Origin: Wenzhouxiangella sp. XN79A
GTDB taxonomy: Bacteria; Pseudomonadota; Gammaproteobacteria; Xanthomonadales; Wenzhouxiangellaceae
DNA length: 64,000 nucleotides
Assembly (NCBI RefSeq): GCF_012272825.1
Contig: NZ_JAAWWS010000146.1
Span: 85,493-149,492 of the forward strand
Direction of reading: 5' to 3'
Shown: piece after piece, positions 1 to 6,959 of the stretch
Layout of the letters: each line of letters opens with the position of its first letter
How positions within the stretch are numbered: the stretch's first letter is position 1
Notes under the pieces: model-generated
What the model was told of the DNA's origin: nothing
The model's input: the letters and a program-made list of their open reading frames with translations, nothing else
Database searches by the model: none
Position numbers and translations under genes: made by a program

Positions 1-496
1 CATCGGCCAGGCCGTAGGCGGTGACGAACAGGGGCCGGAAGATCGCGTGCAGCGGCTCCAGCGCGGCCGATTGCTGCGGGTCGTTGTCCGATCGCTGGTA
101 CCAGTTGTAGACCTCGGGCAGATCGCGACGGTGCGCGGACTCGTCGCGGAAGCTGCGCTCGCCCGTCTTGCCGGGGGCGACCACCAGGTGCGTGGCCGAC
201 GGGTAGTAGCCGAAGCAGCGCTGGCCGACCTCGACGCCGTCGGCCTTCGACGCGACCACGTCGGCGTAGCCCCAGACCGGCAGCAGCCCCCAGCCGTCGA
301 GGCCGGTCGGGAAGAAGTCCCAATAGCGCAGCGCGTTGCCGAAGGCGGCGTAGGTCACGTTGTTGATGGTCAGCGAGAAGCGATCGAGGGCGAGCACCAC
401 TTCGCCCTCCCCCGCTTCGGGCGCTTCGATGGTGTCGATGCGCATGTCGTCGAAGCGACTGCGGTTCATCAGGAGGCGGGTCAGGGTGTCGGTCAT
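1..496 (-). CDS. DUF2855 family protein, 3' end beyond the left edge
   Basis: This frame starts at an ATG at 496 and runs off the left edge, giving about 165 residues of an expected ~360. The N-terminal text (LLMNRSRFDDMRIDTIEAPE, then FSLTINNVTYAAFGNALRYW and LPVWGYADVVAS) matches my memory of DUF2855, a family distantly like the N-terminal half of zinc-free medium-chain dehydrogenases/quinone reductases. No biochemical role is established for the family. The gene sits downstream of repeat array 1 and is read away from it. Family assignment is by recall of the pattern; function is unknown. Confidence 0.75.
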   Translation of the reverse strand, partial: MTDTLTRLLMNRSRFDDMRIDTIEAPEAGEGEVVLALDRFSLTINNVTYAAFGNALRYWDFFPTGLDGWGLLPVWGYADVVASKADGVEVGQRCFGYYPSATHLVVAPGKTGERSFRDESAHRRDLPEVYNWYQRSDNDPQQSAALEPLHAIFRPLFVTAYGLAD

Positions 497-623
497 GGGC
501 GGCGATCGTTTGTGAGCGGTGGGGTTTCAGCGTACCGGAACGGATCGAGGCGGAGGTTGCGGATCGGCCGTTCTCGTTCTGCCGTCCATCGCGCGATTCG
601 CACCTTCGCGCCGTTGCGTGAAT

Positions 624-1054
624 CCTGTGGAGATCGGCGCCTTTGCCGTTCGCGCGCAAGCGCCCTCCAACAGGTGAAACAAGCGGCGCAGTCGATCGAA
701 GGCCTGTTGGAGGCCGCTTGCGGGCGAAGGGTGGGCGGGCCGGTTCGCGCGCAAGCGCCCTCCAACAGGAAAATCAGCGCCGGCGCCCGATCGAAGGCCT
801 GTTGGAGGCCGCTTGCGGGCGAAGGGTGGGCCGGCCGGTTCGCGCGCAAGCGCCCTCCAACAGGTGAAACAAGCGGCGCAGTCGATCGAAGGGCTGTTGG
901 AGGCCGCTTGCGGGCGAAGGGTGGGCGGGCCGGTTCGCGCGCAAGCGCCCTCCAACAGGTGAATCAGCGCCGGCGCCGGATCGAAGGGCTGTTGGAGGCC
1001 GCTTGCGGGCGAAGGGTGGGCGGGCCGGTTCGCGCGCGAGCGCCCTCCAACAGG
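624..1054. repeat. REP-like palindrome array 1 (four full units plus one shortened)
   Basis: Four 67-bp units start at 703, 798, 893 and 988, exactly 95 bp apart. Each begins (C/G)CTGTTGGAGGCCGCTTGCGG and ends CGCAAGCGCCCTCCAACAGG, so the outer 11 bp are inverted repeats. Each arm holds a small hairpin of the form CCGC-TT-GCGG or GCGC-AA-GCGC. The 28-bp spacers are also conserved: all end CGATCGAAGG or CGGATCGAAGG and two variants alternate. A fifth copy at 624-674 has lost its middle. Orientation is opposite to arrays 2 and 3. The array lies between the 3' end of the gene at 1100 and the start of the DUF2855 gene. The arms resemble Pseudomonas-type REP sequences (GGAG...GCTTGC...GCGAA). Confidence 0.95.
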
Positions 1055-1099
1055 TGATCGGTGGCGCTGTTCGACAGGAGCAGGCAGCGGTGCCGCGAA

Positions 1100-1507
1100 T
1101 CAGAGCGGGTCGTCTTCGGCCGGTTCGAGCACGAGGTCGAAGATCGCGCCGTTCTGGATGAAGTCGCCGGTGATGCGCTCGAGTTCGTATTCGCCCTTGA
1201 ATTCGAATCCGAGCGCGTCGGAGCGAACGTGGACGATCTGGTTGTCGAACACTTCGACATCGGACAGCGGCAGCTGGTCGATGTCGTGGTTGGGTACGCC
1301 GACGTCTCCGGTCACGCAGTCGTCCTCGGACTGAACGAAGCGGAACAGCAGGATGCGGCCGGCGCCTTCGACCTCGCCGCGCCACTGTCCGGTGAGCCAG
1401 CCGACGTCCGGGCAGGACGCGGCATCGCCGGTCTCGGGCGACTGGGCCGCGGCCGGGGCGGCGGTGATCAGGAGGGCGGTTGCAAGCAGGAAGGAGCGGA
1501 GATGCAT
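1100..1507 (-). CDS. Small secreted protein, lipocalin-like beta fold likely
   Basis: A protein of about 135 residues with a signal peptide (LRSFLLATALLITAAPAAAQ) and a mature part beginning near SPETGD. The ATG at 1507 was chosen because AGGAG lies 7 bases upstream; an ATG one codon earlier is also possible. The mature chain has the alternating pattern of a small beta sheet: GWLTGQWRGEV, then LGFEFKGEYEL and ITGDFIQNGAIFDLVLE. The closing 'G.F.QNG..F.L.L' pattern resembles the N-terminal beta domain found before some secreted alpha/beta hydrolases, but no hydrolase domain is present. Two cysteines could pair in the periplasm. Function unknown. Confidence 0.7.
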   Translation of the reverse strand: MHLRSFLLATALLITAAPAAAQSPETGDAASCPDVGWLTGQWRGEVEGAGRILLFRFVQSEDDCVTGDVGVPNHDIDQLPLSDVEVFDNQIVHVRSDALGFEFKGEYELERITGDFIQNGAIFDLVLEPAEDDPL

Positions 1508-1745
1508 CATCGAGCTCCTGTACGTTTGAAGTGCCCTCATGCTAACGCGCCGATCGGGGGCGTTTCACGAGGTCGGCGGGCAGGCGAGCCGAGACCGGGA
1601 TCCGGCGGCTTCGGCGTCCGCTGGCAGGTCGGGCGTCCGGACAAGCAGTCGTACAGGCAGCCAGAGGCGCCCGGCTGCCGTAGCGAGCGCCCTGCACGGC
1701 GCGAAGGAACAGCGCGGCGCGAGGCCGTGGCCCCGCCCTCGGTCG

Positions 1746-2663
1746 TCACTCGGACGGGCGCGCCGCCGGGCAGGAGGCCAGCAGGTCGCGAGCCCGATCC
1801 CGGGCGCGAAGCGCGGCTGCCGCGGCGGGCACGTCGTCGACGCTGATGACTTCCGCGCCGTTGTCGGCCAGCAGGCGGTAGTCGGCGGTGCCGGCGCGTT
1901 CGCCGCGGAAGTCGCCGTAGCTGGTCTCGATGCCGCGCTCGGCAAGCTGCGCGTCCAGCGGCGGGTTGCCGGTGCCGGTGCCGAGCCAGGCGGTGACGCG
2001 GGTGAGATCGACGCCGGCGTCGACCAGGCGCTTCAGGTCGCTCTCGTCGTCGAGGCCGACGGAGAACATCAGGTCCGGCAGGCGGCGATGCAGTTCGATG
2101 GCGTCGTCGATGGAGTAGGTAATGACGATGCTGCGATCGACGGCGCCGGCCTGCTCGATCGCCCGGGCAATCGTCGCGATGTCGATGCCCTTCAGGTCGA
2201 TCTGGGCGATGCCGCGGCCGTCCAGGGCGGCCAGCGCGGCGGCCAGCGTGGGCGGGGCTTCCGCGACGAGATCGCCGTCCAGGTCCTCGAGCTGCAGCGC
2301 GGCGAACTCGGCGGCGGTCATTTCGGTGACGATGCCCTGCCCGTTCGTGGTGCGGTCGACGGTGCGGTCGTGCATCAGCACCAGCACGCCGTCGGCGGTC
2401 CGCGCGACGTCGATTTCCAGGAACACGGCACCGTCGGCCAGCGAGGCCTCGATGGCGCCGAGGCTGTTCTCGGCCGCGCCCGGGCGATCGCCGGCGCGGT
2501 GGGCCTGCAGCAGGGTGACGCTCTGCTCGCGGGCGCAGTCGAGGTAAGCGGCCAGGTCGATGCCCTGGAGCCAGCGGTCGGCCTGCGGTGCCCGCTGGGA
2601 GGTGGGCGCCAGGCTGCAGGCAGCGAGGAGCAGGGCGAGGACGGCGGCGAAGAGGCTGCGCAT
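1746..2663 (-). CDS. Glycerophosphodiester phosphodiesterase family lipoprotein
   Basis: 305 residues. The N-terminus has a lipobox (LALLLAAC), so the protein is probably anchored in an outer or inner membrane facing the periplasm. The GDPD fold is shown by QAHRAGDRPGAAENSL (catalytic HR and the ENS strand), EIDVARTADGVLVLMHD (metal-binding E-I-D and the second His) and the late ISVDDVPAA strand. The family hydrolyses glycerophosphodiesters to glycerol-3-phosphate and an alcohol. A second family member lies at 12252-13244 but is only distantly similar. The start codon is preceded directly by a five-copy hexamer repeat and no ordinary ribosome site is seen. Confidence 0.9.
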   Translation of the reverse strand: MRSLFAAVLALLLAACSLAPTSQRAPQADRWLQGIDLAAYLDCAREQSVTLLQAHRAGDRPGAAENSLGAIEASLADGAVFLEIDVARTADGVLVLMHDRTVDRTTNGQGIVTEMTAAEFAALQLEDLDGDLVAEAPPTLAAALAALDGRGIAQIDLKGIDIATIARAIEQAGAVDRSIVITYSIDDAIELHRRLPDLMFSVGLDDESDLKRLVDAGVDLTRVTAWLGTGTGNPPLDAQLAERGIETSYGDFRGERAGTADYRLLADNGAEVISVDDVPAAAAALRARDRARDLLASCPAARPSE

Positions 2664-2693
2664 GGTCGAGGTCGAGGTCGGGGTCGGGGTCGG
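2664..2693. repeat. Five-copy hexamer tandem repeat touching a start codon
   Basis: Five head-to-tail hexamers (GGTCGA twice, then GGTCGG three times on the + strand) lie immediately upstream of the ATG of the phosphodiesterase lipoprotein gene, where its ribosome site should be. Six-base units keep any downstream reading frame unchanged, but copy number would alter spacing upstream of the start. The repeat is seen directly; variability in other strains is inference. Confidence 0.8.
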
Positions 2694-2780
2694 TGCCTGG
2701 GGCGGGGGCGTACTTTAGCGGGAAACGGGGCTTCGGGGGCGGGGCCAGGTCGTCGATCGGGTGCAGCAAGGAGAATTCCG

Positions 2781-2814
2781 CCTGCTGGAAGGTGCCTGCG
2801 CCCGAATCGATCGG
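2781..2814. repeat. Degenerate single REP-like arm
   Basis: The stretch beginning CCTGCTGGAAGGTGCCTGCG and continuing CCCGAATCG resembles one arm of the array unit (CCTGTTGGAGGGCGCTTGCG...GCGAACCGG) with several substitutions. No matching second arm follows. It lies between the phosphodiesterase gene and the first BLUF-like gene and is best read as a decayed copy. Confidence 0.5.
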
Positions 2815-2857
2815 TCGGAACCGACCGCTGAGGACCGTCCGTGCGACGAGGCCCGGC

Positions 2858-3346
2858 TCAGTCGCGATGGCGCCCCATCAGGGCGTCGGGGTCGCTCGGC
2901 GGATCTTCGGCCAGGGCCGCGAACTGGGCCAGGATTCCGGCGGTGTAGCGATAGGGGTCGAAGCCGGCCAGGCCATGGCGCTGATGGAGCGTGTGGAGCT
3001 GATCGTGGTTACCGACGTAGCGCATCGCGCCCGGCGGGAAGGTGTGGGTCCGGATTTCCTCGGCGTGCAGCACTTCGACGCGCTTGTGGCGCGGGTCCCG
3101 GACCACGTGCTCGACGTAGGCGGCGACGTCCTCGACCGGGCCTTCGATGAGCTGCAGGTAGAACCGGTCGCCGGAGTGGAAGATGCCGCCGACGGCTTCG
3201 TGATGGGCGGTGCGCGGTGACGGATAAAGGATGCGCGAGACCTCCAGTTCGGGTCCGCGCGGATCGGCCCAGCTGGAGAAGTCGGCTTCCGAGCAGAACG
3301 CGACCCGAACCAGTGCGTCGCGTGGGAAGGTTTCGAGCAGGTTCAT
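2858..3346 (-). CDS. BLUF-like protein lacking the flavin-site Tyr (paralogue 1)
   Basis: 162 residues. The core GGIFHSGDRFYLQLIEGPVE, the following helix and VVRDPRHKRVEVL match the BLUF fold (usual G.L....FLQ.LEG and D.RH blocks). The Gln of the LQ.IEG strand and a Met near the end of the domain (GAMRYV) are kept. The Tyr of strand 1, which starts BLUF photochemistry, is Phe (VRVAFCSEAD), and the Asn of helix 1 appears to be His (AHHEAVGG). I therefore infer the BLUF fold but not normal blue-light chemistry. The N-terminus has an extra insert (WADPRGPELEVSRILYP) shared with the paralogue at 6396-6869. The C-terminal ~50 residues (YRYTAGILAQF) are also shared. GGAG lies 6 bases before the ATG. 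Confidence 0.75.
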   Translation of the reverse strand: MNLLETFPRDALVRVAFCSEADFSSWADPRGPELEVSRILYPSPRTAHHEAVGGIFHSGDRFYLQLIEGPVEDVAAYVEHVVRDPRHKRVEVLHAEEIRTHTFPPGAMRYVGNHDQLHTLHQRHGLAGFDPYRYTAGILAQFAALAEDPPSDPDALMGRHRD

Positions 3347-3422
3347 GGCGGTCTCCGACAGACGTTCGGTGCACTATGCGCCATTGCCGGCCGCCGAGCA
3401 TTGACGCGGAGCAATCCGGGCC

Positions 3423-6119
3423 TCAGGACGAAGGGCCGGGTCGAGTCGACGCCAGGTCGAGCACGACTTCGTGCAGACCGTCGGCGGGCGGGCCGATGTG
3501 GAAGCCGAATTCGCGGGCCAGGGTCAGCATGCGGTCGTTGCCGATGAGCACCTGGCCGATCACGGTGGCCAGGCCGAGCGTGCGGCAGTAGGCAATGAGT
3601 TTCTGCAGCAGGATGCGACCGAGGCCACGGCCCTTGATGGCCGAGCGGACGACGACGGCGAACTCGGCGCGCTGCCGCTGCGCGTCGATCGCGATGCGAA
3701 CCACGCCCAGGGTGCGCCGCTCGCCGTCGGTTTCCCTGGCGATGAAGGCCATTTCGCGGTCGTAGTCGATCTGCGTGAAGCGGGCCAGCTGGGTGTGGCT
3801 GGGTTCGCGGATGACGCCGAAGAAGCGGAAGCGAACGTCCTCGTCGGACAGGCTGCGGAAGAACTCGGCGTGGGCGGGTTCGTCTTCGGGGCGGATCGGG
3901 CGCAGTTCGATCGACCGGCCGTCGAAGTCGATCTGCTCGGCCAGGTGGCCGGGGTACGGCGCGATCGACGGACGCGGCCGGGGCCCGGCGCCCGCCGGCC
4001 GCACTGCGATCCGCGCATCGAGCGCGATGACGCTCTCGGGGCCGGCCAGCAGCGGGTTGATGTCGAGCGAGTCGATGATGTCGATGTCGGCGATCAGGCG
4101 CGAAACGCGGACCAGCACCTCGCAGATCCGCTCGATGCGCGCCGGTGGATGGTGGCGGTAACCGGCCAGCAGCCGGGCCACGCGGGTTCGCTCGATCTGC
4201 CGCCGGGCCAGCGCCATGTTCAGCGGCACCAGGCCCAGCGCGGTGTCGTCGACCACCTCCACCGCCGTACCGCCCTGCCCGAACAGCACGACCGGGCCGA
4301 AGATGTCGTCGCTGTGGGCGCCACAGATCAGCTCGTGGCGGCCGGTGGTGTTGTGCATGGCCTGCACGGTGAAGCCTTCGAGCCGGGCGTCGCTGCGGGC
4401 CTCGACGCGGCGAGCGATGGCCTGCGCGGCTTCGCGCGCCGCGGCCGGCGACTCCAGGTCGAGCACCACGCCGCCGACGTCGGACTTGTGGGTGATGTCC
4501 GATGAAAGCACTTTGACCGCCACCGGAAAGCCGATCGCCTCGGCCTGCTCGGCGGCCTCGTCCGGGCCGTGCGCGATGCGGGTCTCGACGACCGGAATGC
4601 CGTAGGCGGCCAGGACGCGCTTGGCCTCGTGTTCGCTGAGCCAACGACGGCCGGCGGCGCGGGCCGGCTCGAGCAGCGCGCGCACGGCGTCGGGATCGGC
4701 CGGCGGGTCGCTGGGCCCGGGTCCGGGGGTCTCGATCAGCGCGGCCTGGTTGCTGCGATAGGCGCAGAGGTGGCGGAGGGCCTTGACGGCATCTTCGATC
4801 TCGGTGAAGCCCGGTCGGTCGGCGCGAGCGAACACCGAGGCAGCCGCGCGGGCCGATTCACCGCCCAGCCAGCAGCCGAACACCGACCGCTCCGGGGCGC
4901 CGCCGGGCGCTCGGCGCCGGTCGAGAAACGTCACGACCTGTTCGGCCACGGATTCGCTGTCGGCCATGGAGGTCGGGGCGTGCACCAGCAGCACGGCATC
5001 GACGCCGGCATCCTCGAGCAGCGGCTCGAGAGCATCGAGATAGCGCTCCGGCGGGGCGTCGCCGATGATGTCGACCGGGTTGTTGCGCGACCAGTGGGCC
5101 GGCAGGCGTTCGTGCAGCGCGGCCAGGGTCCGCTCCTCCAGCCGCGCCAGCTGGCCGCCGCTGCGCACCCAGGCGTCGGTGGCCAGGATGCCGGGGCCGC
5201 CGCCATTGGTCAGGATGACCAACCGTTCGCAGGCGGCCGGGCGCGGCCGGGACAGCACTTCGGCCATGCCGAACAGGTCTTCCAGGCCGTCGACGCGCAG
5301 CGCGCCGGCCCGCGCGATGGCGGCATCGAAGACCTCGTCGCTGCCGGCCAGCGCGCCGGTGTGCGATGCGGCCGCCCGCGCGCCCTCCGGCGCCCGGCCC
5401 GATTTGACGATGACCAGCGGCTTGTTGCGCGCCGCGGCGCGTGTGGCGGACATGAATTTGCGGCCTTCGGCCAGCGATTCCATGTACAGCAGGATGGCCC
5501 GGGTCTTCGGGTCGTTACCCAGCCAGTCGATCACATCGCCGATGTCGATGTCCAGGCAATTGCCCAGCGAGACGAAGCAGGAAAACCCGATGTCGCGCTC
5601 GCCGGCCCACTCCAGCGCCGCGGTGGCCAGCGCGCCCGACTGGGTGACGAAGGCCACGTGTCCCGGCTCCGCGGTGTTGGGCGCGAAGCTGGCGTTGACC
5701 GCGTGGTGAGGCAGGATGATGCCGACGCTGTTGGGCCCCAGCAGGCGCAGGCCATGGCGCCCGGCGGCCGCGAGCAGTTGCTCCTCCAGGTCTTCACCGG
5801 CCTCGGCGAAACCAGCCGAGAGAATGACCGCGGCCCGCACGCCGAGGCCGCCGGCGCGGTCGATCAGCTCGGGAATGACCGCCGCCGGGGTGCAGACCAC
5901 GATCAGCTCGGGCACCTCGGGCAGCCGGTCGAGCCGACGATGGACCGGCAGCCCCTGGACGTGGTCGTGGCGGAGGTTGACCGCGTACAGCGCGCCCTGG
6001 AAGCCACCGCCGATCAGATTGGCCAGCACCGCCCGACCGACGCTGCCTTCACGATCGGACGCCCCGATCACGGCGATCGAGCGCGGACGGAACAGCGAGT
6101 CGAGATGGCGGACGGACAT
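3423..6119 (-). CDS. PatZ-like acyl-CoA synthetase (NDP-forming)/GNAT fusion
   Basis: 898 residues, the usual length of Pat/PatZ-type protein lysine acetyltransferases. Residues ~1-470 are the CoA-binding and succinyl-CoA-synthetase-like parts (RPRSIAVIGASDREGSVGRA, VTQSGALA). The ATP-grasp part spans ~490-715 (AVKVLSSDITHKSDVGGVVL). A GNAT domain occupies ~725-890 (IELRPIRPEDE; acetyl-CoA loop RSAIKGRGLGRILLQKLI). The motif SHTG around His253 matches the phospho-histidine site of active NDP-forming synthetases; as I recall it is lost in Salmonella Pat, so some synthetase activity may remain here. The expected role is acetylation of metabolic enzymes such as acetyl-CoA synthetase. Both flanking same-strand genes are BLUF-like paralogues. 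No good ribosome site precedes the ATG. Confidence 0.88.
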   Translation of the reverse strand: MSVRHLDSLFRPRSIAVIGASDREGSVGRAVLANLIGGGFQGALYAVNLRHDHVQGLPVHRRLDRLPEVPELIVVCTPAAVIPELIDRAGGLGVRAAVILSAGFAEAGEDLEEQLLAAAGRHGLRLLGPNSVGIILPHHAVNASFAPNTAEPGHVAFVTQSGALATAALEWAGERDIGFSCFVSLGNCLDIDIGDVIDWLGNDPKTRAILLYMESLAEGRKFMSATRAAARNKPLVIVKSGRAPEGARAAASHTGALAGSDEVFDAAIARAGALRVDGLEDLFGMAEVLSRPRPAACERLVILTNGGGPGILATDAWVRSGGQLARLEERTLAALHERLPAHWSRNNPVDIIGDAPPERYLDALEPLLEDAGVDAVLLVHAPTSMADSESVAEQVVTFLDRRRAPGGAPERSVFGCWLGGESARAAASVFARADRPGFTEIEDAVKALRHLCAYRSNQAALIETPGPGPSDPPADPDAVRALLEPARAAGRRWLSEHEAKRVLAAYGIPVVETRIAHGPDEAAEQAEAIGFPVAVKVLSSDITHKSDVGGVVLDLESPAAAREAAQAIARRVEARSDARLEGFTVQAMHNTTGRHELICGAHSDDIFGPVVLFGQGGTAVEVVDDTALGLVPLNMALARRQIERTRVARLLAGYRHHPPARIERICEVLVRVSRLIADIDIIDSLDINPLLAGPESVIALDARIAVRPAGAGPRPRPSIAPYPGHLAEQIDFDGRSIELRPIRPEDEPAHAEFFRSLSDEDVRFRFFGVIREPSHTQLARFTQIDYDREMAFIARETDGERRTLGVVRIAIDAQRQRAEFAVVVRSAIKGRGLGRILLQKLIAYCRTLGLATVIGQVLIGNDRMLTLAREFGFHIGPPADGLHEVVLDLASTRPGPSS

Positions 6120-6234
6120 GATCGTCGAACCGGGGGCCGGTTGGGGGTGATCATGGCACAGAGGAGTGGGGGCTCGCTACCGGGTGCGGGTCCCGGGTTC
6201 CGGTTCCTCGATCGAGCACATCGGCAGCGATCCA

Positions 6235-6331
6235 CCTGTGGGAGCCCGTACCGCGCGCGAAGGGTTTGCGCTCGTCCGACCAAACGACCAACCGACAGAT
6301 TCCCCCTTCGCCCGCAAGCGGCCCGCAACGG
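6235..6331. repeat. Degenerate REP-like unit, two separated arms
   Basis: The left arm at 6235-6262 (CCTGTGGGAGCCCG...CGCGCGAAG) and right arm at 6304-6331 (CCTTCGCCCGCAAGCGGCCC...) match the two ends of the array unit but are separated by ~40 bp of unrelated sequence. It occupies the 276-bp gap between the second BLUF-like gene and the PatZ-like gene. Nothing else is recognised in this gap. Confidence 0.6.
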
Positions 6332-6395
6332 GCGAGGCCGCCCGGACGAATCCGGTTCGACGTCGGGAGGCTGCCGGCGCGCCGGGCAGGACGAC

Positions 6396-6869
6396 TCAGC
6401 TGGCCCTGGCCGGCTCGGTGGTCGTTTCGGCAGCCAGGCCGACGAAGGCGGCGATCATTTCGGCACTGTAGCGGTACGGGTCGAAGGCCTCGAAGCCGTG
6501 CTGCCGGTGCAGCTCGTGAAGCTGCTCGTGGGTGCCGACATGGCGCAGCGTGCCGGGTCGGAACGCGCGCTGTTCGATGGCGTCGGCACAGATCAAGTGG
6601 AACCGGGTGTGCCGCGGGTCGTGTTCGGTGCGCATGAGGTACCACTCGACGCTTTCGACGGGGCCCTCGATGACCTGGAGATAGTACCGATCGCCGGAAT
6701 GGAAGACACCGCCGAGCACCTGGAAGTGCAGGCTCTGGGGGGCCGGATAGAGGATCCGGGAGACTTCGAGTTCCGGCCCGCGCGGGTCGGCCCAGTGGCT
6801 GAAGTTGGCTTCGGAGCAGAACGCCGCGCGCACCATCGCACCCGGCTTGAAGCGATCGGTGAGGTTCAT
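6396..6869 (-). CDS. BLUF-like protein lacking the flavin-site Tyr (paralogue 2)
   Basis: 157 residues from the ATG at 6869, chosen because the homologous MNL start is shared with the paralogue at 2858-3346. The two align end to end: AFCSEANFSHWADPRGPELE, SRILYPAP, GGVFHSGDRYYLQVIEGPVE, HDPRHTRFHLI and DPYRYSAEMIA all have counterparts. As in paralogue 1, the photoactive Tyr is Phe, the helix-1 Asn is not found, and the Gln of YLQVIEG is kept. Order on the minus strand is paralogue 2, PatZ-like gene, paralogue 1. Flavin binding is uncertain; a protein-interaction role or altered sensing is possible. Confidence 0.72.
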   Translation of the reverse strand: MNLTDRFKPGAMVRAAFCSEANFSHWADPRGPELEVSRILYPAPQSLHFQVLGGVFHSGDRYYLQVIEGPVESVEWYLMRTEHDPRHTRFHLICADAIEQRAFRPGTLRHVGTHEQLHELHRQHGFEAFDPYRYSAEMIAAFVGLAAETTTEPARAS

Positions 6870-6959
6870 CGGCAGTTCTCTCGGGGTCCGGACCATGGCG
6901 TTATCTTGACCCGGCCCGACGGGGCGCGTTTTGACTCGGCGCAATTGCCCGGGCGGGCG

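Noticed and set aside
2858..3346. Blue-light photoreceptor call for the BLUF-like proteins
   Set aside because: The Tyr needed for BLUF photochemistry is Phe in both copies and the partner Asn is missing. Only the fold can be claimed.
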